A stretch of DNA of 56,700 bases from Halomonas sp. DQ26W (GTDB lineage Bacteria > Pseudomonadota > Gammaproteobacteria > Pseudomonadales > Halomonadaceae), in the NCBI RefSeq assembly GCF_003339685.1, contig NZ_QPKI01000028.1, forward strand, positions 1-56,700, given 5' to 3'. Below the pieces are notes generated by a model. That model saw only the letters and a list, made by a program, of their open reading frames with translations, ran no database searches and was not told the DNA's origin. A program made the translations under genes and the position numbers. Shown piece by piece: positions 1 to 12,582 of this stretch. How positions within the stretch are numbered: position 1 is the stretch's first letter; each line of letters begins with the position of its first letter.

Positions 1-268
1 ACCGTAACGTTTCCAACACCGCCGGGAGGCCTGCGGCCTCCAGTCGTGATCTAAAGATACTCCTACAGCGCGGTTACTGCTGACCTTGTTGGAGCGCTGG
101 TTTCCATCGCGACTGGCGCCGCCAGGCGCCTTGGCGGAGACCGCAGCGCCAGCGATAGTCGCCAGCATAGGCAACACTGCCGGGAGGCTTGCAGCCTCCA
201 GTCGCGAGCTAAAGCTGCTCCGACAGTGCGGCCATCACATTCCTTGCCGTTTCACGCCAGTTTGCGAG
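1..268 (-). repeat. REPIN-like repeat, reverse orientation, at least 1.5 units, running off the window
   Basis: Two consecutive copies of the repeat family that is tandemly amplified at 19.65-21.89 kb, here in reverse orientation downstream of uvrA. A partial unit (1-72) ends with the motif ACTCCTACAGCGCGG. A complete unit follows: the GTTGGAGCGCTGG arm at 88-100, the hairpin GGCGCCGCCAGGCGCC, then the second arm GGGAGGCTTGCAGCCTCC and CTGCTCCGACAG. The outer end near 245-262 (TTTCACGCCAGTTTGCGA) is a degenerate version of the element terminus seen at 25576 and 21870. The left end lies outside the window. Confidence 0.8.
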
Positions 269-290
269 GAGTCTTTTTTATGCGCACGAG

Positions 291-3152
<2,862 letters not shown>

Positions 3153-3314
3153 TCCCACCTCGTGACGCACGGCAAAACCTCGATTATACGTCCGCGATAC
3201 ACCGTGCAGCAAAGCGGCTGTGGCAGGGACGTTTCCTGCGTGGTCCGGAACCGATAGAATAGGCGGTTCACCTAAGGGCTTCGAGCCCGCCTACTCACGG
3301 ATTCTCGTCACTCT

Positions 3315-4706
3315 ATGCGCAAGGTCTCTGGACTGCTGCTAGCCACCGAACGGCGGGCCATCACCGGCCTGGCGAGCTTGTATGCCACGCGGATGCTGGG
3401 GCTGTTCATGGTCTTGCCGGTGCTGGCGCTGTATGCCGATGAGCTGGCCGGCGCCACGCCATTGCTGATTGGGCTGGCCCTGGGGGTCTATGGGCTGACC
3501 CAGGCGATTCTGCAGATTCCCTTTGGCTTGCTTTCCGACCGTGTCGGTCGCAAGCCAGTGATTGCCGGTGGACTGCTACTGTTCCTGATCGGCAGCGTGG
3601 TTGCCGCCGGTGCTGATACCATCGGCGGCGTGATCCTCGGCCGCTGCCTCCAGGGTAGCGGTGCCGTCGCCGCGGCAATCATGGCGCTGCTGGCGGATCA
3701 GACACGAGAGCAGGTGCGTACGGCCGCCATGGCCACCATCGGGCTCTCCATCGGAGTGGCCTTCGCGGTGGCCATGGTGCTGGGCCCTTGGCTGGCGGCG
3801 GCGTACGGCCTATCCTCGGTATTCTGGTTTACCGCCATGCTGGCCGCACTTGGCTTGGTGGTTCTGTGGAAGCTGGTGCCACCAGCGCCCCGCCGGATGC
3901 GCCATCGCGATGTTGGCATCGACCGCCAACAGCTGGCAGTGATACTTACCCGGGCCGATCTGTGGCGTCTCGATCTGTCGATCTTCGCCCTGCACCTGGT
4001 GCTGATGGCGATCTTCGTCGCGGTACCCTTTCGCCTGCTCGAGGCGGGGATCGATGTAAATCGCCATGGCCTGACCTACCTTGGCATCATGCTGCTGGCC
4101 TTTCTCTGCATGGTGCCGCTGGTGGTGCTGGCCGAGAAGCGCCAGCATATGAAGGGCATGTGCCTGCTGGCAATTGGTGCCATTGCCGTCAGCCTGGCGG
4201 GGCTGGCCGGCATCGGTACCGGCGCCTGGGCACTGTTTGCCTGGTTGCTGCTGTTCTTCACCGCATTCAACCTGCTGGAAGCCACGCTGCCGTCGATGCT
4301 CAGCAAGCTGGCACCGGCGGGAGCCAAGGGTACGGCCATGGGTGTCTACTCCACCAGCCAGTTTCTGGGTGCCTTCCTAGGTGGTCTGCTGGGTGGCTTG
4401 CTGGCCCAGCAGTGGGGATTGTCTGCCGTCTTCATTGGCAGCGCCCTGTTGGCCGGCATATGGTGGCTGTTGATGCTGGGCATGCCGGCTCCTCCCCATC
4501 TCTCGAGCGAAGTGTTCGAACTGGATGAAGATCAGCAGAACGATACGTTGGACACCCTGATGGCGAGCTTTGCCGAGGTGGCTGGCGTTGAAGACGTGCT
4601 GGTCGTACCCGAAGAGCGGCTGGCCTATCTTAAGGTGGACCGGCGGCGTCTCGACAGGGATGCGCTGGATCGCCTGGTGCGTTCGAACCACCATCGCGGT
4701 GGCTGA
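3315..4706 (+). CDS. MFS transporter, YajR-like, with C-terminal ferredoxin-like (YAM) domain
   Basis: Inner-membrane major facilitator permease of 463 residues with about 12 hydrophobic segments. The first cytoplasmic loop carries the MFS signature GLLSDRVGRKPVI. After the last membrane segment (about residue 395) comes an acidic linker and a ~60-residue soluble tail containing VEDVLVVPEERLAYLKV, which resembles the YAM domain of E. coli YajR. The substrate cannot be told from sequence; YajR-type proteins are proton-driven exporters. A position between uvrA and ssb is common in pseudomonads and relatives. No strong Shine-Dalgarno is seen before the ATG. Confidence 0.85.
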   Translation: MRKVSGLLLATERRAITGLASLYATRMLGLFMVLPVLALYADELAGATPLLIGLALGVYGLTQAILQIPFGLLSDRVGRKPVIAGGLLLFLIGSVVAAGADTIGGVILGRCLQGSGAVAAAIMALLADQTREQVRTAAMATIGLSIGVAFAVAMVLGPWLAAAYGLSSVFWFTAMLAALGLVVLWKLVPPAPRRMRHRDVGIDRQQLAVILTRADLWRLDLSIFALHLVLMAIFVAVPFRLLEAGIDVNRHGLTYLGIMLLAFLCMVPLVVLAEKRQHMKGMCLLAIGAIAVSLAGLAGIGTGAWALFAWLLLFFTAFNLLEATLPSMLSKLAPAGAKGTAMGVYSTSQFLGAFLGGLLGGLLAQQWGLSAVFIGSALLAGIWWLLMLGMPAPPHLSSEVFELDEDQQNDTLDTLMASFAEVAGVEDVLVVPEERLAYLKVDRRRLDRDALDRLVRSNHHRGG

Positions 4707-4784
4707 CCGACAGTTCGGCGGGTGCCGACAGGGCGCCGCCGGAATTCATGACAACGAGTGTATTCAACCAATAGGGAGTCCAGC

Positions 4785-5411
4785 ATGGCCCGTGGTGTCA
4801 ACAAGGTCATTCTCATCGGTAACCTGGGGCAGGATCCCGAGGTCCGCTTCATGCCTTCCGGCAGTCCCGTCGCCAACCTGCGAGTCGCCACTACCGATAC
4901 GTGGACCGACCGCCAGAGCGGTCAGAAGCAGGAACGCACCGAGTGGCACTCGGTGGTGCTGTTCAATCGACTGGCTGAGATCGCCCAGCAATTCCTGAAG
5001 AAAGGCTCCCGGGTCTATCTCGAGGGCCGCCTGCAGACACGCAAGTGGCAGGGGCAGGACGGGCAGGATCGCTATACCACCGAAATCGTGGTCAACGACA
5101 TGCAGATGCTCGATAGTCGTGGCGGTGATGCTTCGGGCCAGGGTGCGGGCTTTGGGGGCCAGGCCCAGGCACCCCAGCAAGGTGGTTACGGCAATGCCGC
5201 GCAGCAGCCGAGTGGTTATGGCGGTGGCCAGCCCCAGCCAGCCCCGGTACCGCAGCAAGCCGGTCCGCAGCAGGGTAATCAACAGCAAGGCGGCAAACAG
5301 CAGGGTGGCCAACAGCAGGGTGGCCAACAGCAGGGTGGCCAACAGCAGGGCAACTATGGGGCCCCTGATCCGGGTAGCTTCGACGATTTCGACGATGAGA
5401 TCCCGTTCTGA
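4785..5411 (+). CDS. ssb: Single-stranded DNA-binding protein
   Basis: Tetrameric ssDNA-binding protein of replication, recombination and repair, 208 residues. The N-terminal OB fold starts [20 protein letters not shown] and includes [14 protein letters not shown]. From about residue 115 the protein becomes a Gly/Gln-rich disordered linker encoded by 15-bp tandem repeats. It ends in the acidic DDFDDEIPF tip that recruits partner proteins. The start is fixed by a GGGAG ribosome-binding site 8 bases upstream and by homology; an in-frame ATG at 4758 is less likely. Confidence 0.97.
   Translation: MARGVNKVILIGNLGQDPEVRFMPSGSPVANLRVATTDTWTDRQSGQKQERTEWHSVVLFNRLAEIAQQFLKKGSRVYLEGRLQTRKWQGQDGQDRYTTEIVVNDMQMLDSRGGDASGQGAGFGGQAQAPQQGGYGNAAQQPSGYGGGQPQPAPVPQQAGPQQGNQQQGGKQQGGQQQGGQQQGGQQQGNYGAPDPGSFDDFDDEIPF
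5281..5354 (+). repeat. 15-bp tandem repeat in the ssb linker
   Basis: About five consecutive copies of the 15-bp unit AACAGCAGGGTGGCC, three of them identical (5296-5340). They keep the reading frame and encode a repeating Gln-Gln-Gln-Gly-Gly stretch of the SSB linker. Such runs can expand or contract in 5-residue steps by slippage. Confidence 0.9.
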
Positions 5412-5442
5412 GTGGTCGTGTCATGATTGGCGGAGGCGTTGA

Positions 5443-6327
5443 GTGAAGTTGCTGATACTGGATGCCGGTCACTGCCTGAACCTGGCGATGGCCCGGGTGG
5501 CTCATCGTAGGAGCGATACCGAATTGGTCATCGAGCCGGGTATCGCCGTCGATGCTGCCTACCTGCGCGAGCTGCAGCCGGATGCGGTGATCATTCCGCC
5601 ACTGTCTGCACCCATGGAGATCGCACCTGCCGCAGTGGTAAACCATGGCGAAGGGGTGGATATCTGCCTGGCGGCTTGTCGTGAGACTGATACGCCGCTC
5701 ATCTGGTGCGTCTCGGACCAGCTCTATCAGGATGGTTTTGACACCCCGATCGACGAACACGTGATCCCGGCGCCGCGAGACGATAGCCTGCGGCGCCTGA
5801 TCGCCATCGGAGACCGGATTCGCAGCAGCCATCCCCGCCACCTGATCGTGCGGCTGGGGCCTCTGTTCGCCCTGGAGGGGGGGCATGCCTGGCTGAGTGG
5901 CGTGATCGACAGCCTGATGAGCGGGGAAGATGTGCGTGCCGCCCAGGATGTGATCTTCTGCCCCACCTCGGCGGATGCCGTGGCCATGGCACTGATCGGC
6001 ATGCTGCACCAGCTTGCCTGCGGTTCCACTGCCTGGGGGGCCTATCATCTGGCGGGCACGGAACCCGTCAGTGCCTATACCTTCACCACCATGGTTCGGA
6101 CTCAACTGTCAACCCGTCTCGAGGGGCTGGGCGAGCAGGTGGTGCTGGGAGAGGTGAGGGCGCTCAAGCACCATCATGATCAACCGCTGCGTCGCGTGCT
6201 CAACTGCCGGCGTGTGCTGGAAGCCTTCGGCGTTCACCAGAAGCCCTGGCGGCTGGAGGTCGGGCGCCTGCTAGGCGACTGGTGTCAGGCGCGGCGACCG
6301 CTTGAGGAGAGTGACGCTCACCCATGA
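5443..6327 (+). CDS. RmlD-like sugar nucleotide-binding (NAD(P)-binding) protein
   Basis: A 294-residue soluble protein resembling the RmlD (dTDP-4-dehydrorhamnose reductase) group of extended SDRs: LQPDAVIIPP, a segment SDQLYQDGF where reductases have the STDYVFDG motif, VRLGPLFALEGG, and CPTSADAVAMALIGML. The N-terminal Gly-rich dinucleotide motif and a clear YxxxK catalytic pair are not visible, so it may not be a working reductase. GTG start with GGAGG 8 bases upstream. It follows ssb and overlaps plsC by four bases (ATGA), so the two are translationally coupled. The true role is unknown. Confidence 0.7.
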   Translation: MKLLILDAGHCLNLAMARVAHRRSDTELVIEPGIAVDAAYLRELQPDAVIIPPLSAPMEIAPAAVVNHGEGVDICLAACRETDTPLIWCVSDQLYQDGFDTPIDEHVIPAPRDDSLRRLIAIGDRIRSSHPRHLIVRLGPLFALEGGHAWLSGVIDSLMSGEDVRAAQDVIFCPTSADAVAMALIGMLHQLACGSTAWGAYHLAGTEPVSAYTFTTMVRTQLSTRLEGLGEQVVLGEVRALKHHHDQPLRRVLNCRRVLEAFGVHQKPWRLEVGRLLGDWCQARRPLEESDAHP

Positions 6328-7085
6328 ATGTGATTCGCAGCTTGCTTTTCTACCTGGGCTATTTCCTTGCCATCCTGGTCTGCGGGGGGCTCTTCCTGCC
6401 CGTGGCGCCGCTTCTGCCGCTGTCAAACCGCTATCGGTTGCTCAACCTCTATAACCACTTCGTTACCGCCTGGTTTCGCTGGACCTGCGGGGTGCGTTTC
6501 CGGGTTAGTGGCAGGGAACACCTGCCCGAAGGGCCTTGCGTGATCCTGTCAAATCACCAGTGTGAATGGGAAACCATCTATCTGCAGGTTCTCAAGCCGC
6601 CGGTGTGCACCGTGCTCAAGCAGGAGCTGCTGCGGATTCCGTTTTTCGGTTGGGGGTTGCGGCTGTTACATCCCATTGCGCTAGACCGTTCGAAGCCGGC
6701 ACGGGCCATGCGTCAGGTTCTGACACAGGGCGTGCAGCGCCTGAATGAAGGGCTCTCGGTGCTGATTTTTCCCGAGGGCACCCGGGTGGCGCCCGGTGAG
6801 CGCAGGCGCTACAACAAGAGCGGTACAGTGATTGCCTGCCGTGCCGGGGTGCCGGTGGTACCGGTGGCACACAATGCCGGTGAGCGTTGGCCGGGCCGGC
6901 ATTGGGTCAAGAATCCGGGCCTGCTGAACGTGGTGGTGGGTGAGCCCATTGCCACCGAGGGCCGCACGCCTGAAGAGGTACTGGTCGAGGTGGAGGCCTG
7001 GATCGAGGCGCGCCTGGCGGAGATTTCCGAGGTGTCAAGACCCGAGGCGCCCCGCCGCGAGCGCAGTGTCCACTCCGCGTCATGA
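6324..7085 (+). CDS. plsC: 1-acyl-sn-glycerol-3-phosphate acyltransferase
   Basis: Membrane acyltransferase that makes phosphatidic acid from lysophosphatidic acid in phospholipid synthesis; 253 residues. One or two N-terminal hydrophobic segments (about residues 7-32) precede the catalytic block SNHQCEWETIY. This is an HX4E variant of the usual HX4D box and is also seen in KHQSAWET-type relatives. The substrate-binding motif FPEGTRVAPGERRRY is intact. It is coupled to the upstream gene through an ATGA overlap, and a strong bidirectional terminator lies downstream. The neighbouring fabB and fabA also belong to lipid synthesis. Confidence 0.92.
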   Translation: MNVIRSLLFYLGYFLAILVCGGLFLPVAPLLPLSNRYRLLNLYNHFVTAWFRWTCGVRFRVSGREHLPEGPCVILSNHQCEWETIYLQVLKPPVCTVLKQELLRIPFFGWGLRLLHPIALDRSKPARAMRQVLTQGVQRLNEGLSVLIFPEGTRVAPGERRRYNKSGTVIACRAGVPVVPVAHNAGERWPGRHWVKNPGLLNVVVGEPIATEGRTPEEVLVEVEAWIEARLAEISEVSRPEAPRRERSVHSAS

Positions 7086-7131
7086 ACCTGATGGCCAGCA
7101 AAAACCGGCGCAGGGAATATCGGCGGGTAAC

Positions 7132-7166
7132 GAAAGAAGGCGTCCGCGGAGCGGACGCCTTCTTTC
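7132..7166. terminator. Bidirectional rho-independent terminator
   Basis: A perfect 16-bp stem GAAAGAAGGCGTCCGC with loop GGA, A-rich on one arm and T-rich on the other. It lies between the convergent plsC and fabB genes and can serve both. Confidence 0.9.
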
Positions 7167-7197
7167 ACGGTGCGACAAATTACAGTGTTACAGTTCT

Positions 7198-8415
7198 TCA
7201 GTCGCGGTAGCGCTGGAGCACCAGGCAGGCGTTGGTGCCACCGAAGCCGAAGCTGTTGGAGAGCACGCGCTCGATGGATGCACCGTCGCGACGGCTGGTG
7301 ACGATATCGAAGCCGGCGGCCTGGTCGTCGAGTTCGTCGACATTGGCCGACGCGGCAATGAAGTCGTTTTCCATCATCAGCAGCGAATAGATCGTCTCCT
7401 GTACGCCGGTGGCGCCCAAGGAGTGTCCGGTCAGCGACTTGGTGGAGCTCATGGCCGGTGTAGTGTCACCGAACACCGCACGGATGGCCTTGAGCTCGGC
7501 GACATCACCCACCGGGGTCGAGGTGCCGTGGGTGTTGATATAGTCGATATCGCCCTCCACCGTCGCGAGGGCCTGGCGCATGCAGCGTGTGGCGCCCTCA
7601 CCCGACGGGGCCACCATGTCGTGGCCGTCGGATGTGGCGCCATAGCCGACCAGTTCGGCGTAGATTTTCGCGCCGCGGGCCTTGGCGTGTTCCAGTTCCT
7701 CGAGCACCAGCATGCCGCCACCACCGGCAATGACGAAGCCGTCGCGGGCCTTGTCGTAGGGTCGAGAGGCCTTTCCGGGCGTGTCGTTGTAGTGCGTCGA
7801 CAGGGCGCCCATGGCATCGAACAGGCAGGAGAGGGTCCAGTGCTCTTCCTCGCCGCCGCCGGCGAAGACGATGTCCTGCTTGCCCAGCTGGATCTGCTCC
7901 ATGGCGTTACCGATGCAGTGGGCCGAGGTGGCACAGGCTGAGGAGATCGAATAATTGACCCCCTTGATCTGGAAGGGTGTGGCCAGGCAGGCGGAGACGG
8001 TGCTGCCCATGGTGCGGGTCACCCGATAGGGGCCAACCCTCCGCAGTCCCTTCTCGCGCATGACATCGGCGGCTTCGACCTGGTTGGCGCTGGACGCTCC
8101 TCCGGAGCCGGCAATCAGGCCGGTACGCTCATGGGAGACCTGATCCGACGTGAGCCCTGAGTCCTCGACGGCCTGGGCCATGCTCACATAGGCAAAGGCC
8201 GCGGCATCGCCCATGAACCGACGCAGTTTGCGGTCGATGAGGGCATCGAGATCGATATCCACGGCCCCAGCCACCTGGCTGCGAAAGCCGCGTTCGGCAT
8301 ACTCTTCCTTGAAGCGAATGCCCGAGCGCCCATTCCTTAGCGCCTCGACGACCGCCTGCCGGTCGTTGCCCAGGCAAGATACGATGCCCAGGCCAGTGAC
8401 TACCACTCGTCGCAT
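7198..8415 (-). CDS. fabB: 3-oxoacyl-[ACP] synthase I
   Basis: Beta-ketoacyl-ACP synthase I, the condensing enzyme needed for elongating unsaturated fatty acids; 405 residues. The catalytic triad is visible: Cys161 in [10 protein letters not shown], a His in [11 protein letters not shown] and a His in [10 protein letters not shown]. The C-terminus has the family signature [13 protein letters not shown]. Start [10 protein letters not shown] has an AGGAGG ribosome-binding site 6 bases upstream. It lies 13 bases downstream of fabA in the same direction, the classic fabAB operon for unsaturated fatty acid synthesis. Confidence 0.97.
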   Translation of the reverse strand: MRRVVVTGLGIVSCLGNDRQAVVEALRNGRSGIRFKEEYAERGFRSQVAGAVDIDLDALIDRKLRRFMGDAAAFAYVSMAQAVEDSGLTSDQVSHERTGLIAGSGGASSANQVEAADVMREKGLRRVGPYRVTRTMGSTVSACLATPFQIKGVNYSISSACATSAHCIGNAMEQIQLGKQDIVFAGGGEEEHWTLSCLFDAMGALSTHYNDTPGKASRPYDKARDGFVIAGGGGMLVLEELEHAKARGAKIYAELVGYGATSDGHDMVAPSGEGATRCMRQALATVEGDIDYINTHGTSTPVGDVAELKAIRAVFGDTTPAMSSTKSLTGHSLGATGVQETIYSLLMMENDFIAASANVDELDDQAAGFDIVTSRRDGASIERVLSNSFGFGGTNACLVLQRYRD

Positions 8416-8428
8416 GGAAGCCTCCTGA

Positions 8429-8944
8429 TCAGAAATTCGCGGTAGAAGTGAACAGGCCGACACGCAGGTCATTCGCCTGATAGATTTCGCGGCCGTCGAC
8501 AGTCACTGTCCCATCGGCCATTCCCAGGATCAGGCGCCGGGTAATGATGCGCTTGATGTTGATCTGGTAGGTGACCTTGCTGGCATCGGGCAGAATCTGG
8601 CCGGTGAATTTTACCTCACCACAGCCCAGGGCGCGCCCCCTGCCGGGATGGCCAAGCCAGCCCAGATAGAAGCCCACCAGCTGCCACATGGCATCCAGTC
8701 CCAGGCAACCGGGCATGACCGGGTCGCCGGGAAAGTGGCAATCGAAGAACCAGAGGCCGGGATGAATATCCAGTTCGGCGGTCAGCTCGCCCTTGTTGAA
8801 CTGACCTCCTGCCTCGTGGATATGCGTGATGCGGTCAAGCATCAGCATATTGGGAGCCGGCAGCTGGGCATTGCCAGGGCCGAAAAGCTCACCGCGGCTA
8901 CACGCCAGCAGTTCTTCGCGTACGAAAGAGTGTTGCTTGGTCAC
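8429..8944 (-). CDS. fabA: 3-hydroxydecanoyl-[ACP] dehydratase/isomerase
   Basis: Bifunctional dehydratase and trans-2/cis-3 decenoyl isomerase that introduces the double bond in anaerobic-type unsaturated fatty acid synthesis. It has 171 residues, the standard length. The active-site His70 lies in [13 protein letters not shown] and Asp84 in LGLDAMW, matching E. coli numbering. GTG start. It is the first gene of the fabA-fabB pair. The 250-bp divergent gap to the next gene shows no operator that I can name with confidence. Confidence 0.97.
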   Translation of the reverse strand: MTKQHSFVREELLACSRGELFGPGNAQLPAPNMLMLDRITHIHEAGGQFNKGELTAELDIHPGLWFFDCHFPGDPVMPGCLGLDAMWQLVGFYLGWLGHPGRGRALGCGEVKFTGQILPDASKVTYQINIKRIITRRLILGMADGTVTVDGREIYQANDLRVGLFTSTANF

Positions 8945-9197
8945 TGAGTCGTTCCGAGTCGCAGTTGTTGTGGGCCTTCCCGCGAGTTTAGCGGACGCGG
9001 CATTGGCTCTTGGGCCGTCCCGCCCTGGGCGGCCCCGACTAGTCTACTGGCCGAGGACGGTGATTGCACGTCGGGCATGACGCGAGGTGCGGGAGCGATT
9101 AAAGTGATAGCGCTTTCTAGGCGATAGTTCGATGCATGGTTCGATGCGCAGCACGGGCGCGATTATATTCCCTCCATTCGTCAGACCGGGATATGAC

Positions 9198-11060
9198 ATG
9201 TGGTCATCCTATGCGATCAATCGCCCGTTAACCTGGGCCACACTGGCTGCGCTGCCGGCATGCATCTGGCTGCCCGGCGCGGGCCTGCGCCTGGTGGCGG
9301 TGGCCGTGGTGGCAGCCGGCCTGATCCATGCCTGGCGACAGCTGCGACGTGAACGGCAGAATGCCGATCTGATGCAGCAGGCACTGATGCTCTCCGAGGA
9401 GGGTGTGCAGATCACCGATGCGGAGAACCGTATCCTGGCGGTCAATCCCGCTTTTACCCGGATCACCGGCTTCACCGAGGAGGAGGTGCGCGGTGTCAAC
9501 GCAGCCAACCTGGTGGCGTCCCGGTACGATTCCAACTTCTTCAAGCGTTTCTGGCAGACCCTGGAAGTCAAGGGGCGCTGGGAGGGTGAGATATGGAACC
9601 GTCGCAAGCAAGGTGAAGAGTACCCCGAGTGGCTGCGGGTCAAGGCGGTGCTGGACAAGAAAGGGCGGATCAGCCACTACATCGGCATCTTCACCGACAT
9701 CTCCGTGCACAAGGCCCGCGAGCAGGACCTGAGGCGCATCGGCTTCGAAGACCCGCTGACCGGATTGCCCAACCGTCGACGGCTCCACGACCTGATGACA
9801 TCGCGCCTGCGCCACCTACGTGCCGGGGAGAGCCTGGACATGGCGATAATCGACATCGACGGCTTCAAATCGGTCAACGACAGCCTGGGTGTCGACCAGG
9901 CTGACCGTCTGCTGGCGCGCTTCGGGAAGCGATTGGCCGGGTATGTAGCCGGCGGAGTGGTGGGGCGCCTGGGTGGCGACGAATTCCTGGTGATTCGCAC
10001 CACCACTTTCGACGACCATGACAAGTGGGTGGCCGGCCTGCGAGAGCACCTGGGTGAGCCATTCGAGATTGACCATAATTCACTGCGGTTGGGGCTGTCC
10101 ATCGGCAGCTGCCGAGCGCCCGAAGACGGCAGCGACTCCGGGGTGCTCTTCCAGCGGCTCGAGTCAGCGCTCTACTCGGCCAAGCGCCACGGTCGCAATG
10201 TCAGCCAGCGCTTCCGGCCGGCACTGGACGTCCAGGACGCGCCGCAGATGGCGCTTGTCTATAGCCTGCGTGATGCCTTGGCCAGCGGGGGGCAACTGGA
10301 GCTCCATTACCAAAGCCAGCATCGTACCAGCGACGGCCTCGTGGTGGGGCTGGAGGCTCTGCTACGCTGGCGGCATCCCGAGCGTGGCATCGTCTCACCG
10401 GGTGACTTCATTCCCCTTGCCGAGCGTCACGGCCTGATGGGCGTGCTGGGCAACTGGGTCATCGACGAAGCTCTGAGTCAGATGGCGCGCTGGCGCGAGA
10501 GGGGAATGCCCAAGCTGCCGGTATGGATCAATATCTCGGCGATCCAGATGTTTCAGGGCGAGCTGGAGTCGGTGCTCTCGTCCGGCCTGGCCCGCCACGG
10601 CATCGCTGCCGGCCAGCTTGGCCTCGAGCTGACCGAGTCGGTACTGCTCGACGAACGCGCCGGCGATATCGTGCCGCGCCTCAAGGCACTGCGGGATCGC
10701 GGCCATCGCATCGCCATCGACGATTTCGGTACCGGCTACTCGTCGTTGAGCTACCTCAAACGCCTGCCGCTAGACAAGATCAAGCTCGACCGCGCCTTCA
10801 TCCGCTCACTGCCCGACGACCCGGCCGATGCCGCCATTGTCAGCGCGGTGCTGGCAATGGCTCGTGGACTGTCGCTGGATATCATCGCCGAGGGAGTGGA
10901 AACCCAGGGGCAGCTCGATTTCCTGCGTGAAGCAGGCTGTCGTCTGGTTCAGGGGTTCTATTTTGCCCGCCCGATGGCGGTCGAGGCGCTGGAAGAGCAC
11001 TGGCAGAGCCTCGCCGGGCAGTCGTCGACCTCTCTCCTGGGAACTACCCCCACCACCTGA
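9198..11060 (+). CDS. PAS-GGDEF-EAL cyclic-di-GMP signalling protein
   Basis: Putative bifunctional c-di-GMP enzyme of about 620 residues. An N-terminal pair of hydrophobic segments anchors it (CIWLPGAGLRLVAVAVVAAG). A PAS domain follows (SEEGVQITDAENRILAVNPAF, residues about 60-175). The GGDEF domain has an intact GRLGGDEFLV active site and begins DPLTGLPNRRRL. The EAL domain keeps EALLRW, the Asn in INISA, LELTES, DDFGTGYSSLSYLK and AEGVETQ, so it could be an active phosphodiesterase. An upstream in-frame ATG at 9132 would add 22 residues; neither start has a strong ribosome-binding site. The signal sensed is unknown. Confidence 0.92.
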   Translation: MWSSYAINRPLTWATLAALPACIWLPGAGLRLVAVAVVAAGLIHAWRQLRRERQNADLMQQALMLSEEGVQITDAENRILAVNPAFTRITGFTEEEVRGVNAANLVASRYDSNFFKRFWQTLEVKGRWEGEIWNRRKQGEEYPEWLRVKAVLDKKGRISHYIGIFTDISVHKAREQDLRRIGFEDPLTGLPNRRRLHDLMTSRLRHLRAGESLDMAIIDIDGFKSVNDSLGVDQADRLLARFGKRLAGYVAGGVVGRLGGDEFLVIRTTTFDDHDKWVAGLREHLGEPFEIDHNSLRLGLSIGSCRAPEDGSDSGVLFQRLESALYSAKRHGRNVSQRFRPALDVQDAPQMALVYSLRDALASGGQLELHYQSQHRTSDGLVVGLEALLRWRHPERGIVSPGDFIPLAERHGLMGVLGNWVIDEALSQMARWRERGMPKLPVWINISAIQMFQGELESVLSSGLARHGIAAGQLGLELTESVLLDERAGDIVPRLKALRDRGHRIAIDDFGTGYSSLSYLKRLPLDKIKLDRAFIRSLPDDPADAAIVSAVLAMARGLSLDIIAEGVETQGQLDFLREAGCRLVQGFYFARPMAVEALEEHWQSLAGQSSTSLLGTTPTT

Positions 11061-11143
11061 TCGCTGTACCGCATCACGGTGATTGCCAAGGGGCCTCCAG
11101 GGCCGGCTCCTGGCTCATGGGCTGGCTCTTCCGCGGTTAGGGG

Positions 11144-12559
11144 TCAGTCGGGCGTCAGTGCCTTGAAAGCCTCCAGTGCTCGCAGCCTGGCGGTCTTGTG
11201 ATCGACGATTGGGGCTGGGTAGCCGGTTTGGGCACGCTGTTCTGCGGACGGCGCCAGCCTGGCCCTGGGGGGGAGGTCGGCCAGTTCCGGCACGAATTCG
11301 GTGATGAAAGCGCCATCGGGATCAAAGCGGCTCGACTGGGCAGTGGGATTGAAAATGCGGAAATAGGGCGCGGCATCGGTGCCGGTGGATGCCGCCCACT
11401 GCCAGCCGCCGTTATTGGCACAGAATTCACCGTCGACAAGGTGTTGCAGGAAAAAGGCCTCGCCGCGGCGCCAGTCGATAAGGAGGTGCTTGCTGAGAAA
11501 CATGGCGGTGATCATGCGCAGGCGATTGTGCATCCAGCCAGTCTGCACCAGCTGGCGCATGCCGGCATCAACGATGGGGTAGCCGGACCGCCCCTCGCAC
11601 CAGGCACGAAAGCCGACATCGTCGCGGCGCCATGCCAGGGCTTCGGTGTGCCGCTGAAAGGCGCGATGTCGACACACCCTCGGGAAGCCTGCCGCCACGT
11701 GCTGGTAGAACTCGCGCCAGACCAGCTCGTTCGCCCAGGCCACGAGTCCGACATCGCCTTCGGCCAATCGGCCATGGTTTTCGCCGAGTACCGCCTGCAG
11801 GCACTGGCGATGGGAAATCATACCCAGTGCCAGGTAGGGCGAGAGCTCGCTGGTGCCGTGTACGGCTGGTACGTCACGCTGCTGAGCATAGTGATGGCCA
11901 CGAAAGCGCAGGAAACGCTCAAGCCGATCGGCTGCCGGATCTGCGCCGGCTGGCCAGTCGCGGGCCGAAACGGACTGCTCTTGGGCACGGGGAGGCAGCG
12001 GCAACGGGTCGGCGGCGATGGCGGGAGGTGACTGGGGCCGGGGAGTGTCGCGAAGCGCCAGGCGTTCGGCACTGAGCTGTCGGTGCCAGGCCTTGGCAAA
12101 GGGCGTGAAGACGCGGAAATAGTCCCCTTTTCCGGTCAGCAGTTCACCGGGGGCGAACGCCGTGGCGTCGTGATGCGCCACGCTATTGAGCCCGGCCCGA
12201 CCGAAGCTGGCCGCGACGGCCTGGTCGCGGTGCTGTTCGTCCAGCGCGTATTCGCGGTTGAAATGCAGCTCCTTTGCGCCTGTCTTCCGGGCGATGGCGA
12301 GCAGTGTCGACGGGGCCTGGTCGTAAGACTCGATATCCCGGTGGAGCAGCGGAATGTTCAGCCCGGCCAGGTCATCGCGCAGTGCCGCCACGCCACGACC
12401 CCAGAAATCGAGCTTGTTGGCGCCGTGGCCGTATCCTTGCCACTGCGGCAGGCAGCGCAGGAAGACCGCTACCACGGGACCCTGGCGCGCTGCGGCAGCC
12501 AGCGCCGTGTTGTCCTGGACTCGCAGGTCGCTGCGAAACCACATCATCATGCAGGACAT
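11144..12559 (-). CDS. phrB: Deoxyribodipyrimidine photolyase
   Basis: Light-driven FAD enzyme that splits cyclobutane pyrimidine dimers; 471 residues, class I type. The N-terminal antenna-binding Rossmann domain starts MMWFRSDLRVQDNTAL. The C-terminal FAD domain carries GYPIVDAGMRQL, TGWMHNRLRMI, and the signature DGEFCANNGGWQWAA with STGTDAAPYFRIFNP. A GGGAG ribosome-binding site 5 bases upstream supports the start. It lies 23 bases downstream of the MerR/LitR-type regulator in the same direction, so light-inducible co-transcription is likely. Confidence 0.96.
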   Translation of the reverse strand: MSCMMMWFRSDLRVQDNTALAAAARQGPVVAVFLRCLPQWQGYGHGANKLDFWGRGVAALRDDLAGLNIPLLHRDIESYDQAPSTLLAIARKTGAKELHFNREYALDEQHRDQAVAASFGRAGLNSVAHHDATAFAPGELLTGKGDYFRVFTPFAKAWHRQLSAERLALRDTPRPQSPPAIAADPLPLPPRAQEQSVSARDWPAGADPAADRLERFLRFRGHHYAQQRDVPAVHGTSELSPYLALGMISHRQCLQAVLGENHGRLAEGDVGLVAWANELVWREFYQHVAAGFPRVCRHRAFQRHTEALAWRRDDVGFRAWCEGRSGYPIVDAGMRQLVQTGWMHNRLRMITAMFLSKHLLIDWRRGEAFFLQHLVDGEFCANNGGWQWAASTGTDAAPYFRIFNPTAQSSRFDPDGAFITEFVPELADLPPRARLAPSAEQRAQTGYPAPIVDHKTARLRALEAFKALTPD

Positions 12560-12582
12560 GGTGGCTCCCGGGTAAGTGAAGG

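Noticed and set aside
3153..3314. LexA/SOS operator between uvrA and the MFS gene
   Set aside because: The closest sequence, CTGTGGCAGGGACGTT, lacks the ACAG half of CTGT-N8-ACAG.
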